A stretch of DNA of 47,634 nt, taken from assembly GCA_041494805.1 (NCBI GenBank), contig JBGQBN010000030.1, positions 1 to 47,634 on the forward strand. Reading direction: 5' to 3'. The number at the start of each line of letters is the position of its first letter. The first letter of the stretch is position 1. A program made the position numbers and the translations under genes. The notes under the pieces are model-generated. The model saw only the letters and a list, made by a program, of their open reading frames with translations. It searched no databases and had not been told where the DNA came from. This document shows, in pieces, positions 6,751 through 14,804 of the stretch. The stretch comes from JBGQBN01 sp041494805. GTDB lineage: Bacteria; Acidobacteriota; Terriglobia; Terriglobales; Acidobacteriaceae.

Positions 6751-9700
6751 ATGAAGTCGCTTCGGCACCTTGCGGTCTTCTGGTTTTTCACGATTTGGGT
6801 AACTCTTGCGCCTTGCCAGACTGAAACCGGCGTGGTGAGCGGAACCGTCACAGACCCGTTGGGGGCGCTCCTGCCGGGTGCTTCCATCACCCTCACTTCG
6901 GTCGAGACTCATGCCACCCGCACCTCAGTGAGCAATGCCGAGGGCCTTTACACCATTCCCCATGTACAGCCTGGCCTTCTTGACTTGGCGATTCAGGCGC
7001 CCGGATTTGCCACCCTCACCCGCAGAGTCGAAATCACCGTGGGCTCGCACATTCGCGGCGATGCGCAGCTGAAAGTGGCGGAGGCAATAACTTCTGTCGA
7101 GGTCCTCGGGGAGGGCGGCGTGCAGGTGGAGACTCAGACCCAAACCCTCTCCCAGGTAGTGAGCGGAAAGCAGATCACGGAGTTGCCCACCGTTACCCGC
7201 AATCCTTATGACCTGGTGGCCATCAGCGGCAATATCAGCACCGAAGATCCCACTGGGCGCGGAGTAGGCGTGGCCATTAACGGCCAGCGTGCCGCCAGCA
7301 CCAATGTGACCCTTAATGGCGGCGAGAACATGCTCTTATTTACCGCTGTGGTCGCCAGCAGTGGGCTCCTCCCGTCGGTGCCTCTCGATTCCGTCAAGGA
7401 GTTCAGGCTCTCCCACGGTAGTTTTACCGCGGAGAGCGGACGGGCGTCGGGAGGAGTGGTGGATGTGGCCACCAAGAGCGGCACCAACGAGTTTCACGGC
7501 ACGCTCTATGCCTTCAACCGTATTTCTGCGCTGGCGGCCAACAGTTATGACAACAATGCCAATGGTCTCCCACGGGGCGTCTTTGTCCGTAACCAGTTTG
7601 GATATTCGCTCGGCGGTCCCATCCGCAAAGACAGGCTGTTCTTTTTTGTGAGCACGGAGTGGATCCGCGTGCGCAGCAACGTGCAGCAGATTGTGCTGGT
7701 CCCCACGCCAGAGTTCATTACCGCTGCCGCTCCTAACACGCAGCAGTTCATGAATACGTTTGGGACACTTTCTACTCCCATCAATGGCCCGGTTTTCACC
7801 AAGGCCGCTCTGGTGAATGCCGGCGAGATTTCGCCGGATCCGGGGAGCTCGCTCGACCTGCTTCCCGACGCCACGCCAATATTCGGCCAGGTAGCGTTTT
7901 CTGTGCCCTCGGATGCCGGTGGAGGAGGCCCGCAGAATTCCCTCAGCCTGCTAGCGCGGCTTGATTACAACCTCAGCAAGGACACTACGCTGAGCGGTTA
8001 CTATGCTCTGGTAAGTTCCGACTTTTTCCCTGGCCTTTTCTCCCCCAGTCCGTATGCGGGGTACAACATAGGAGCCAATCCGCTCGAGAACAACAGCCAG
8101 CTCTCGCTGACTCACGTGTTCTCACCGGCCCTTGTGAGCCAAACCAAGCTGGGCTTCAACAGTTTGCACAATGAAGTTCCTCTAGGGACCGCCCCGAGAG
8201 GGAATCCGGCGCTGTTCGCCAGCGGTGCCCCCTTTGGGAGGCCGATTGCCTTACCGGGATACCGCGACGTTTTCTTTTCCGGCACGGAATACAACCTCCA
8301 GTTTCAACAGGATGTGAGCCTGGTACGCGGCAATCATCAGCTACGGCTAGGCGGAGAGTATATCCACAGTCGTGATAATTTTACCGTCGGCACTGGTGAA
8401 CAGGGACAAGAAGGACTTGGGTTTTCTGAAACCAGGAGTCTGGAGAATTTTCTGAATGGTAAACTGAGATCTTTCGGTGTTGCGATCGACCCGCAGGGCA
8501 AATTTCCCTGCACCACCAATCTGGATACTACCCTGATCCAGACTCCAGAGTGCACACTCTCTCTTCCCGTGGGACCTCCCAATTTCAGCCGCAGCAACCG
8601 CTTCAACGATTTTGCTGTCTATGTTCAGGACACCTGGAAGCTGCAACGCCGTCTCACTGTGAACCTTGGGCTGCGCTGGGAATACTACGGCATTCAGCAC
8701 AATAAAGACCCCAATCTCGATTCCAATTTCTATTTCGGTCCTGGTAGCAACTTCGCAGAGCAGATTCGCCATGGGCAGGTATTCACGGTCCCCCGGAGCC
8801 CGATCGGCAGTTTGAGCCAGCCCCGTTACGGCAACATGGGCCCGCGCATCGGGTTCGCCTGGGATTTATTCGGCGATGGTAAAACCAGCCTGCGCGGCGG
8901 CTACGGCATCGGCTACGAGCGCAACTTCGGCGAAGCGACCTTCAATATCATCCTAAATCCGCCGGCCCAGGGCACGCTTTCGCTCATTGCCGGTGTGGAC
9001 GTGCCCAGCCTCGACCTTACCACCAACAACTTTGGCCCTTTGGGCGGCTCCAGTGGGACCCAGCCGTTCTTTACTACCAAGGTGGTAGCCGTAAATCCCA
9101 ATTTGAGGACGGCATTTGCCCACTTCTGGAGCGCAGCCTTCGAGCACCAAGTGGCTAAAGATACAGTGCTCTCGCTGGAGTATTCCGGCTCGCGCGGTGT
9201 CCACCTCTACTCCATTGAAGATATCAACCGGGCGGGGTTCGGCGTGGTCTACGGCAGCGATGACCCCGGCGTCAACGCGGTGAGCCGTTTGAACCGGCAA
9301 TACACGGCCATCAACATGCGCGGCAACAATGGACTGTCCGTCTACAACGCGCTGAACGTGGGCCTGCGCAGCAATCATCTTGCAAGCACCGGACTCAGTT
9401 TCACCCTGAATTACACCTGGGCACACACCATTGATAACCTTAGCTCCACTTTCAGTGAGTCCCTCAACAATTTCAACTTTGGAGTGCTCGACCTGCTCAA
9501 CCCGCGGTTCGACCGCGGCAACTCCGATTTCGACCTGCGCCACCGCTTTGTCGCTAGCGCGATTTGGGAGGAGCCTTTCTTCGCCGAATCTTCCCACCGA
9601 TGGTTGCGATCCACACTGGGCGGGTGGAGCTTTGCTCCTGTTTTCACCGCGCGCACCGGCATTCCTTTTTCTATCTACGATTGCAGCAATGCTGCAGAAT

Positions 9701-10134
9701 ATTGTCCGCGATACATTCCCACTGAGGCGGTCTCAACCGCAGCGCAAAGCCCTGTGCCCACCGGCCAGCCAAATTTCTTCAGCTACCTTCCACTATCTCC
9801 AGCAGTTTCTTATGTGAATCCGTTGACCGGCATCTCTGATATTGGGGATTGCACCCAAGTTGCGGCACCGCCCTGCCCCTTTCCGAGCAACATGACTGGG
9901 CGCAACATCTTCCGTGCTCCGGGTTTCTGGAACCTGGAACTTGGTGTTTATAAGAGCTTTCAGTTGCCGAAAGGTATGAGGTTGCAAGCGCGGGGAGAAT
10001 TCTTCAATACCTTCAACCACCCTAATCTATTCGTGCACACAGACCTGGCCGAGATAACGACCAATCCCAACTTCATTTCCGCTTTTAAGAACGGCAAGCG
10101 CAACCTGCAATTGGCGCTGAAGCTCATCTTCTGA
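6751..10134 (+). CDS. Oar-like TonB-dependent receptor
   Basis: A 1127-residue outer-membrane protein. After a signal peptide (about 1-22, ending near TLAPCQ) comes a carboxypeptidase-regulatory-like beta-sandwich domain (about 27-105, GVVSGTVTDPLGALLPGA). A TonB plug region follows (about 115-230, with a GQRAASTNVTLNGGENM block) and then a long beta-barrel ending in LALKLIF, with a terminal aromatic residue typical of outer-membrane proteins. Such Oar-type receptors are expanded in Acidobacteriota and are thought to import polymers or their fragments; the substrate here is unknown. ATG 6751 has a strong AAGGAGGG ribosome site at 6741-6748 and starts exactly at the signal peptide. The flanking genes give no pathway hint. 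Confidence 0.92.
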   Translation: MKSLRHLAVFWFFTIWVTLAPCQTETGVVSGTVTDPLGALLPGASITLTSVETHATRTSVSNAEGLYTIPHVQPGLLDLAIQAPGFATLTRRVEITVGSHIRGDAQLKVAEAITSVEVLGEGGVQVETQTQTLSQVVSGKQITELPTVTRNPYDLVAISGNISTEDPTGRGVGVAINGQRAASTNVTLNGGENMLLFTAVVASSGLLPSVPLDSVKEFRLSHGSFTAESGRASGGVVDVATKSGTNEFHGTLYAFNRISALAANSYDNNANGLPRGVFVRNQFGYSLGGPIRKDRLFFFVSTEWIRVRSNVQQIVLVPTPEFITAAAPNTQQFMNTFGTLSTPINGPVFTKAALVNAGEISPDPGSSLDLLPDATPIFGQVAFSVPSDAGGGGPQNSLSLLARLDYNLSKDTTLSGYYALVSSDFFPGLFSPSPYAGYNIGANPLENNSQLSLTHVFSPALVSQTKLGFNSLHNEVPLGTAPRGNPALFASGAPFGRPIALPGYRDVFFSGTEYNLQFQQDVSLVRGNHQLRLGGEYIHSRDNFTVGTGEQGQEGLGFSETRSLENFLNGKLRSFGVAIDPQGKFPCTTNLDTTLIQTPECTLSLPVGPPNFSRSNRFNDFAVYVQDTWKLQRRLTVNLGLRWEYYGIQHNKDPNLDSNFYFGPGSNFAEQIRHGQVFTVPRSPIGSLSQPRYGNMGPRIGFAWDLFGDGKTSLRGGYGIGYERNFGEATFNIILNPPAQGTLSLIAGVDVPSLDLTTNNFGPLGGSSGTQPFFTTKVVAVNPNLRTAFAHFWSAAFEHQVAKDTVLSLEYSGSRGVHLYSIEDINRAGFGVVYGSDDPGVNAVSRLNRQYTAINMRGNNGLSVYNALNVGLRSNHLASTGLSFTLNYTWAHTIDNLSSTFSESLNNFNFGVLDLLNPRFDRGNSDFDLRHRFVASAIWEEPFFAESSHRWLRSTLGGWSFAPVFTARTGIPFSIYDCSNAAEYCPRYIPTEAVSTAAQSPVPTGQPNFFSYLPLSPAVSYVNPLTGISDIGDCTQVAAPPCPFPSNMTGRNIFRAPGFWNLELGVYKSFQLPKGMRLQARGEFFNTFNHPNLFVHTDLAEITTNPNFISAFKNGKRNLQLALKLIF

Positions 10135-10205
10135 TGGGGGGCAATCGTATCGTGCACCTGAAGCGGTTTCCACTATGGAGTAATGCCTGACCAATCTCTT
10201 GCCGA

Positions 10206-13088
10206 TTAGACCGGCCCCAGGTAGCGGTCGAGCCAGTCTAGGACCTCGCGGATGACTTCCTCCCGTCGCGCAGGTATGTGCCCGCCTTCGACCAGGGCCA
10301 GGCGCTTGTGCTCCGGCGGCGTCCCGAACAGCTCGAAGAGTTGTTGCGAGCGTTTCCCGATAACGTAATCGTTCACGCCGTGGATCATCAGGACCGGGAT
10401 GCGGGCCCTCGGAGCGAAGTTTACGACATCGGCCTGGGGGGCCACCCCACCAAACAGGCCTCCGTTGAGCAGAATCAGCGTTTTGATCCGGGGCTCGACG
10501 ACGGCGGCGACCGGGCCGACATAAGTGCCAAGGCTGAAGCCGTAGAATGCGATCCGCTGACGATCGATGTCCTTCCTGGTCTCGAGGTAATCGATTGAAC
10601 GTCCCAGGTCTTTCGCCCAGTCGATCATCAACTCCCGAAATGGGATTGAGCCCTGGACACTTGGCTGACGCTCAAAGGTCCCCTTGAAGACGGGGACGAG
10701 CACGGCCCGTCCACTCTGGACGATGAAGCCCACCCAGCGCACATCCAGGTCGCGGCTGCTCTTAAGAAACTCGGCCCATCCTTCTGGAAAGTAGATCACC
10801 ATCTGGTAAGGGGGCGTCGCTTTCTTGGGGAGGAACAGGTGTGCGAGGACCCGCTCGTCCCCGTACGCGGCATCGTAGCTCACGGTCTCATTCCGCCAGT
10901 AGGGTGTCTCCTCCACATTCTCAACCGCGGCGCGCAGGTCCCGTCGTTCGTAGTTGTATAGGCTCTTGTAGACGCGGAAAACCTCGTCTCCCACAGGGCG
11001 GCCCACGGTAGACTCAGAATCTACATCCACGAATGGAGCAAGCACGTCAGGTGACGGGGCGCGCGTATAACGAGCGCATCGAAAACCGAAGGTCGGGTAA
11101 CGCGAGAACGGCGAGGCTGGCTCGGGCTGTTCGAACATAACCTCGGGATCGCCCCACGCCCCGCCGGCGAGGACCCGCGTTCCATCCTTGTAAGCAGTCC
11201 ATGTCCATTCCTTGACATTGCCTGCCATATCGTACGTCCCGTAGGGTCCTAGAGCACGACTCTGGCCGACGGGCTTTGGGCCATCGCTGTGGAAGTTGCT
11301 CAAGCGGGTTACAAAGGAATAAAGGTTAATCTGGGTCTTTAAGGCCACGTAGCGCCAATGATGGACAGTGGGGAGGCTCTTGCCGGCAAACTTCGCGAAG
11401 GCTGCGGCCTCGAACCAGCTCACGCCTCCTACCGGCTGGTCATCCTCCCCTTCGGGAAAACTCCCCAGCGTCCAGGTCGCGGGCCCGGGTCTTCCGGTCT
11501 GATCGCGGAAGAGGGCCATCGCCTCCTCCCAGGAGAGAGTACGGCCATCCTTCACGAAAGGCTGATCCCAGTATTCGCGCTTCCGGTAGCCCCCCGCGTC
11601 GACGAATCGCTTGAAATCCGCGTTGGTCACTTCGTAGCGGTCAAGCCAGAAGTCAGGAAGTTCGTGGTCCACCCCATCGCCTGAATCCTGGTGCCCCGCA
11701 GGAATCGCAACCATGCCGGGTGGCGACGTCCCCTTGGCAAGCAGCGGAAATTCGAGAGAGCGCGCACCGGACGTGGCAGGAGTAACAGACTCCTCGAATC
11801 CATCCTTGACCACCTTCCAGCGCAGGAGCCCGTACGGGACCCTCGTCTGGCCGATGGGCGTGGTCCCAGCCATCTCCCAGTCCGCGCTGGGGTCGAGATA
11901 ATCGGCGAAGAAGACCTGCGCTCCGGGCGGGGTGCTATTGATGCTGGTGACGGTTGTGATGTCCCTGATCTGCCGCTGGAGCTGCGGATCATCGGGGAGA
12001 TAGAGCGCAGCCTGCCGTGCCAGGCGAAACGCCGCTTGCAGGCGCTCCTCCTTGGCGAGGCGAACCACCTCGGGGAGCGCAACGTTGCGGGCCCAGCGTG
12101 CGTGCGAGGTTTGGATGCCGAGCCGAACGGCAACCGTCACGGCTACCGTGAGAAGCACTAACGCGGTGCCCATCATCCAGAAGCGCCGCAGAAGTGAGCG
12201 TCCGGGAGCGAGTGCCGTAGGGGTCACTAAGCCACTCTCGAGTCGTCGCCGGGCCGCCCGCAAGTCCACGACGACGTCCCGAGTGCCCTGATAACGATCG
12301 GCCGGGTCTTTCGCCATGCACTTGTCCAGCAGCCGCTGCAGGTCGCCTGCGACTTCCTCGCTACCCGGCAGCTCGAGGGGTGGTGCCGTGGAGTTGACGA
12401 TGGCGTGGAGCGTGTCCAGGCGCGATGTGCTCTTGAAAGGATGTTTCCCGGTCACCATCTCGTAGAGCACCACGCCGAACCCGAAGACGTCGCTGCGGTG
12501 GTCCACTGTCTGGCCGCGAGCCTGCTCGGGGGACATATACTCTGCGGTTCCGAGGACGACTCCAGACTCCGTCATGGCTGTAGCTGTCTCGGAATCGGAG
12601 ATGCCGGATTCCGTAGCTTCCCGCAGCTTGGCCAGACCGAAGTCGATGATCTTGGCATGGCCATCCTCGGTAACCATGATATTTCCGGGCTTCAGGTCGC
12701 GATGCACAATCCCCTTCTCGTGGGCCCGTGCGAGGCCCTCGGCGATCTCGGTGGCGAGACCAAGGGCTTGGGATAGACTCGGGCACTGCCGGTCGAGGAT
12801 CTCAGACAGCGTCTCGCCGCGGATCAGCTCCATCACGATGTAGGTTACGCCGTCGGTCTCACCGATCTCGTGGACCACGCCGATGTGGGGATGCTCGAGC
12901 TGGGCCGCGGCTCTGGCCTCGAGGGTGAACCGGCGCTTGCGTTCGGGATCCGAAACCAACGCCGGGGGCAGCACCTTGAGCGCGACGTGACGACCGAGCT
13001 TGGGGTCTTCGGCCTCATACACCACACCCATGCCACCACTGCCGATTCTGCGCAGGATGCGGTAATGCGCAATGGACTTACCAATCAT
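10206..13088 (-). CDS. Ser/Thr protein kinase fused to SUMF1-like and alpha/beta-hydrolase domains
   Basis: A roughly 960-residue membrane protein. The N-terminal Hanks-type kinase (about 1-280) is complete: GSGGMGVVY loop, VALK Lys38, HRDLKPGN with Asp131, DFG Asp149 and GTAEYMSPEQ. A single membrane helix follows (about 303-323), then a PEGA-like stretch (about 383-450). A formylglycine-generating-enzyme-like domain comes next (about 458-674, ending GFRCARY), then an alpha/beta hydrolase (about 702-960) with nucleophile GFSLG (Ser852), Asp907 and His937. The cysteine pair used for catalysis by true formylglycine-generating enzymes is absent, so that module is probably a binding domain. The chosen start MIGKSIAHYRIL (13088) is typical of the family; ATG 13115 or 13202 is possible because no ribosome site decides. 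Confidence 0.88.
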   Translation of the reverse strand: MIGKSIAHYRILRRIGSGGMGVVYEAEDPKLGRHVALKVLPPALVSDPERKRRFTLEARAAAQLEHPHIGVVHEIGETDGVTYIVMELIRGETLSEILDRQCPSLSQALGLATEIAEGLARAHEKGIVHRDLKPGNIMVTEDGHAKIIDFGLAKLREATESGISDSETATAMTESGVVLGTAEYMSPEQARGQTVDHRSDVFGFGVVLYEMVTGKHPFKSTSRLDTLHAIVNSTAPPLELPGSEEVAGDLQRLLDKCMAKDPADRYQGTRDVVVDLRAARRRLESGLVTPTALAPGRSLLRRFWMMGTALVLLTVAVTVAVRLGIQTSHARWARNVALPEVVRLAKEERLQAAFRLARQAALYLPDDPQLQRQIRDITTVTSINSTPPGAQVFFADYLDPSADWEMAGTTPIGQTRVPYGLLRWKVVKDGFEESVTPATSGARSLEFPLLAKGTSPPGMVAIPAGHQDSGDGVDHELPDFWLDRYEVTNADFKRFVDAGGYRKREYWDQPFVKDGRTLSWEEAMALFRDQTGRPGPATWTLGSFPEGEDDQPVGGVSWFEAAAFAKFAGKSLPTVHHWRYVALKTQINLYSFVTRLSNFHSDGPKPVGQSRALGPYGTYDMAGNVKEWTWTAYKDGTRVLAGGAWGDPEVMFEQPEPASPFSRYPTFGFRCARYTRAPSPDVLAPFVDVDSESTVGRPVGDEVFRVYKSLYNYERRDLRAAVENVEETPYWRNETVSYDAAYGDERVLAHLFLPKKATPPYQMVIYFPEGWAEFLKSSRDLDVRWVGFIVQSGRAVLVPVFKGTFERQPSVQGSIPFRELMIDWAKDLGRSIDYLETRKDIDRQRIAFYGFSLGTYVGPVAAVVEPRIKTLILLNGGLFGGVAPQADVVNFAPRARIPVLMIHGVNDYVIGKRSQQLFELFGTPPEHKRLALVEGGHIPARREEVIREVLDWLDRYLGPV

Positions 13089-13287
13089 CAGCGGTGCACC
13101 GGCCAGGGATGCCATGTTAGGGACGCTGCGAGGGTAAGTCAATGCGGCCCAGGGAGAAGGGAAAGGGAGGGGTCCAGAGCGCCCCCCCTCTCTCTCATCC
13201 AAGTCAAAGTAAAAGTTTGCTTTGCGCTGGCGCTGGCGTGGAGTGGGAGTTGAGTAAAGTTGCGTGGGGGATTGGGCGGGCGCGGCG

Positions 13288-13322
13288 CAGGGTCAATGAG
13301 TGTAATCGCCTGTTTACAACAG
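13288..13322 (+). repeat. Left inverted-repeat end of unit 1
   Basis: CAGGGTCAATGAGTGTAAT at 13288-13306 is the perfect reverse complement of 14562-14580. The following 23 bases at 13300-13322 match 13832-13854 at 22 positions. It precedes a small secreted-protein gene. The 13089-13374 gap holds nothing else convincing apart from a GGGGAGG ribosome site at 13362-13368. Confidence 0.8.
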
Positions 13323-13374
13323 CAATCCACCCAGCGAGTACAATTCCCAAATTAGCCGTCGTGGGGAGGCCATC

Positions 13375-13701
13375 ATGCGATCTAGCGAGTGTCTCTGCCT
13401 CTTGCTCGGAGTGTTGCTTGTAGCTGTTCCTCTTCCAAGCCAAAACGTTAACCCGATGCGCCCGGAGGAAATCCAGGTCCAGAAGCACCCCTCGCCCGAG
13501 GACATGAGGGCCCGCGCAAGCAACCTTCAGCTCCAGAAGGATGCTAAGGAACTCGCTGGACTTTGCGCTTCGGTCTCGGATGATATGGATCACGTGAAGC
13601 AAGGTCTCTTGTCGAAAGACTCGCTAGAGAAGCTGAAGCGGTTGGAAAAGCTATCCAAACGGGTGCGCGAAGAATTGACTCAGACCTCGACTGCGCCCTG
13701 A
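13375..13701 (+). CDS. Small secreted protein of unknown function
   Basis: A 108-residue protein with a clear signal peptide (MRSSECLCLLLGVLLVAVPL, cleavage likely near PSQ at 23). The mature part is short, charged and probably helical, with an RLEKLSKRVREELTQ segment of coiled-coil character near the C-terminus. The start ATG 13375 has a GGGGAGG ribosome site 7 bases upstream. I do not recognise the family. The gene is bracketed by the inverted-repeat ends at 13288-13322 and 13790-13823, so it looks like the cargo of a short repeat-bounded unit. The gene is too short to judge transfer from codon use. Confidence 0.65.
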   Translation: MRSSECLCLLLGVLLVAVPLPSQNVNPMRPEEIQVQKHPSPEDMRARASNLQLQKDAKELAGLCASVSDDMDHVKQGLLSKDSLEKLKRLEKLSKRVREELTQTSTAP

Positions 13702-14071
13702 ACGTGCGAAACTTGGTATGAGTACCGGGAAGGCGACCGTCTTCCACCGAGCATTGTTGCGCTGCGCTCCTTGTTTGGAAGCAGTCCATAATTGTCGTAA
13801 CATCGCCGTTACACTCATTGACCTATAGTTGGTGTAATCGCCTGATTACAACAGTTACGATGAATAGGTGTTCGGAGAAGTGGTCATGCAAGACTATTTT
13901 TCTCAGTTTCTTTTACGCGCCGTCGTTTGACTGTGTTGGGGCTCAAGCCAGCCCTACTCGTCCCGGCCTGAAAGAAGTGTGAAACCTACCAAAAGTGCCG
14001 GTGGTGGCTCAGTTTGGGTCCCCCAGGTGACGCCAGACTTGAGGTAAGATGTCGCCAATCAAGGAGGATTT
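13702..14071. other. 370-bp intergenic stretch with composite repeat
   Basis: Apart from the composite repeat at 13790-13854 and the AAGGAGG ribosome site at 14061-14067, no gene or convincing promoter was found here. Both strands were read for short proteins with start and ribosome site and none stood out. Confidence 0.5.
13790..13854 (+). repeat. Composite repeat joining units 1 and 2
   Basis: The left half (13790-13823) matches 14544-14577 at 32 of 34 positions. The right half (13832-13854) matches 13300-13322 at 22 of 23. So this site looks like the right end of unit 1 joined to the left end of unit 2 through TATAGTT. It can fold: GTTACAC pairs with GTGTAAT (one mismatch), and outer TCGTAAC pairs with GTTACGA just beyond. 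Confidence 0.8.
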
Positions 14072-14518
14072 ATGAAGCATTGTCTAGTGGTGGTTCTATT
14101 GCTTGTATTGAGTGCGCCGGGATTCGCTCAAACGGCGAAGGCTAAGAAAGCCGATGGAACAGAATGCGCGGCATTGCCTTGCGTCGTCGCCTCCGTGTCT
14201 CTCACGAATCAAACGGAACCGATTACTCCGACGACCTTATTTGCACCGGCAACGAGCGGATTGTTCCATGTCACGTATTACCTAGAGTCGTCCCACGTTA
14301 ATGGCTCCGTCTGGTATATCTCTTTTAAGTGGACGGATGACCTGAAGACTCGGGGGACAGGCAGCTTTGGAGCCAATCCGGGTGGCATTTCTGGACAAAG
14401 CCTAAGCTGGAACTTCCGCTGTGTTGCAGGACAGCCGATCCAGTACAGCGTGACTGGCCAGGACAATTCAGGAGGGCAGAGCTTCGACTTGTTCGTGACG
14501 GTTGAGCAATTGCAGTAG
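14072..14518 (+). CDS. Small secreted protein of unknown function
   Basis: A 148-residue protein with a strong signal peptide (MKHCLVVVLLLVLSAPGFAQ, cleavage after about residue 19). The mature chain has two early cysteines (CAALPC) and a later one (FRCVAGQP), alternates hydrophobic and polar residues (LFHVTYYLESSHVNGSVWYIS, then QYSVTGQDNSGG), and is probably a beta-sandwich. ATG 14072 has an excellent AAGGAGG ribosome site. The family is not recognised. Like the preceding small gene it sits between related repeat ends (13832-13854 and 14544-14580), although the two proteins do not resemble each other. Confidence 0.65.
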   Translation: MKHCLVVVLLLVLSAPGFAQTAKAKKADGTECAALPCVVASVSLTNQTEPITPTTLFAPATSGLFHVTYYLESSHVNGSVWYISFKWTDDLKTRGTGSFGANPGGISGQSLSWNFRCVAGQPIQYSVTGQDNSGGQSFDLFVTVEQLQ

Positions 14519-14543
14519 AGACCTAGTATCACCAGCAGCAGGT

Positions 14544-14580
14544 AATTGGCGTAACATCGCCATTACACTCATTGACCCTG
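14544..14580 (+). repeat. Right inverted-repeat end of unit 2
   Basis: Positions 14562-14580 (ATTACACTCATTGACCCTG) are the perfect reverse complement of 13288-13306. Positions 14544-14577 match the left half of the composite repeat at 13790-13823. No obvious target-site duplication links the bases outside 13288 and 14580. Confidence 0.8.
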
Positions 14581-14662
14581 GGTCAGCCGTTCTCGGGGAG
14601 CTCCCAGTCAATGCGGCCCACGCTCCAGCGGCCTATGAAACCAGCGCAAAATTGGGACAAGC

Positions 14663-14702
14663 TATACTGCACGGGTTGGGTCAGGGCACTGGCAGACCCA
14701 AC
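14663..14702 (+). promoter_or_regulatory. Possible -10 box and leader hairpin before the GH116 gene
   Basis: TATACT at 14663-14668 could be a -10 element, though no clear -35 is found. A perfect 8-bp inverted repeat GTTGGGTC/GACCCAAC (14675-14682 and 14695-14702) starts right where the transcript would begin, about 100 bases before the gene. Confidence 0.3.
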
Positions 14703-14804
14703 AACGCATCGAGTTTCATCGCTGTAAATTCCGCGGCGCAAATAACGATTGTGGTGCGCCATTGCCCGGGAGTGGTGCGCATGGCAATCGTCCCCGGAGG
14801 ATCC

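Noticed and set aside
13288..14580. Integron cassette array with attC sites
   Set aside because: The end-gene-end layout and foldable junction are similar, but the required core boxes GTTRRRY and RYYYAAC are not found at the junctions and no integrase gene is in the window.
14502..14804. N-terminal extension of the GH116 protein by 101 codons
   Set aside because: It crosses the repeat end at 14544-14580, and the ATG at 14805 has a proper ribosome site and directly begins a signal peptide.
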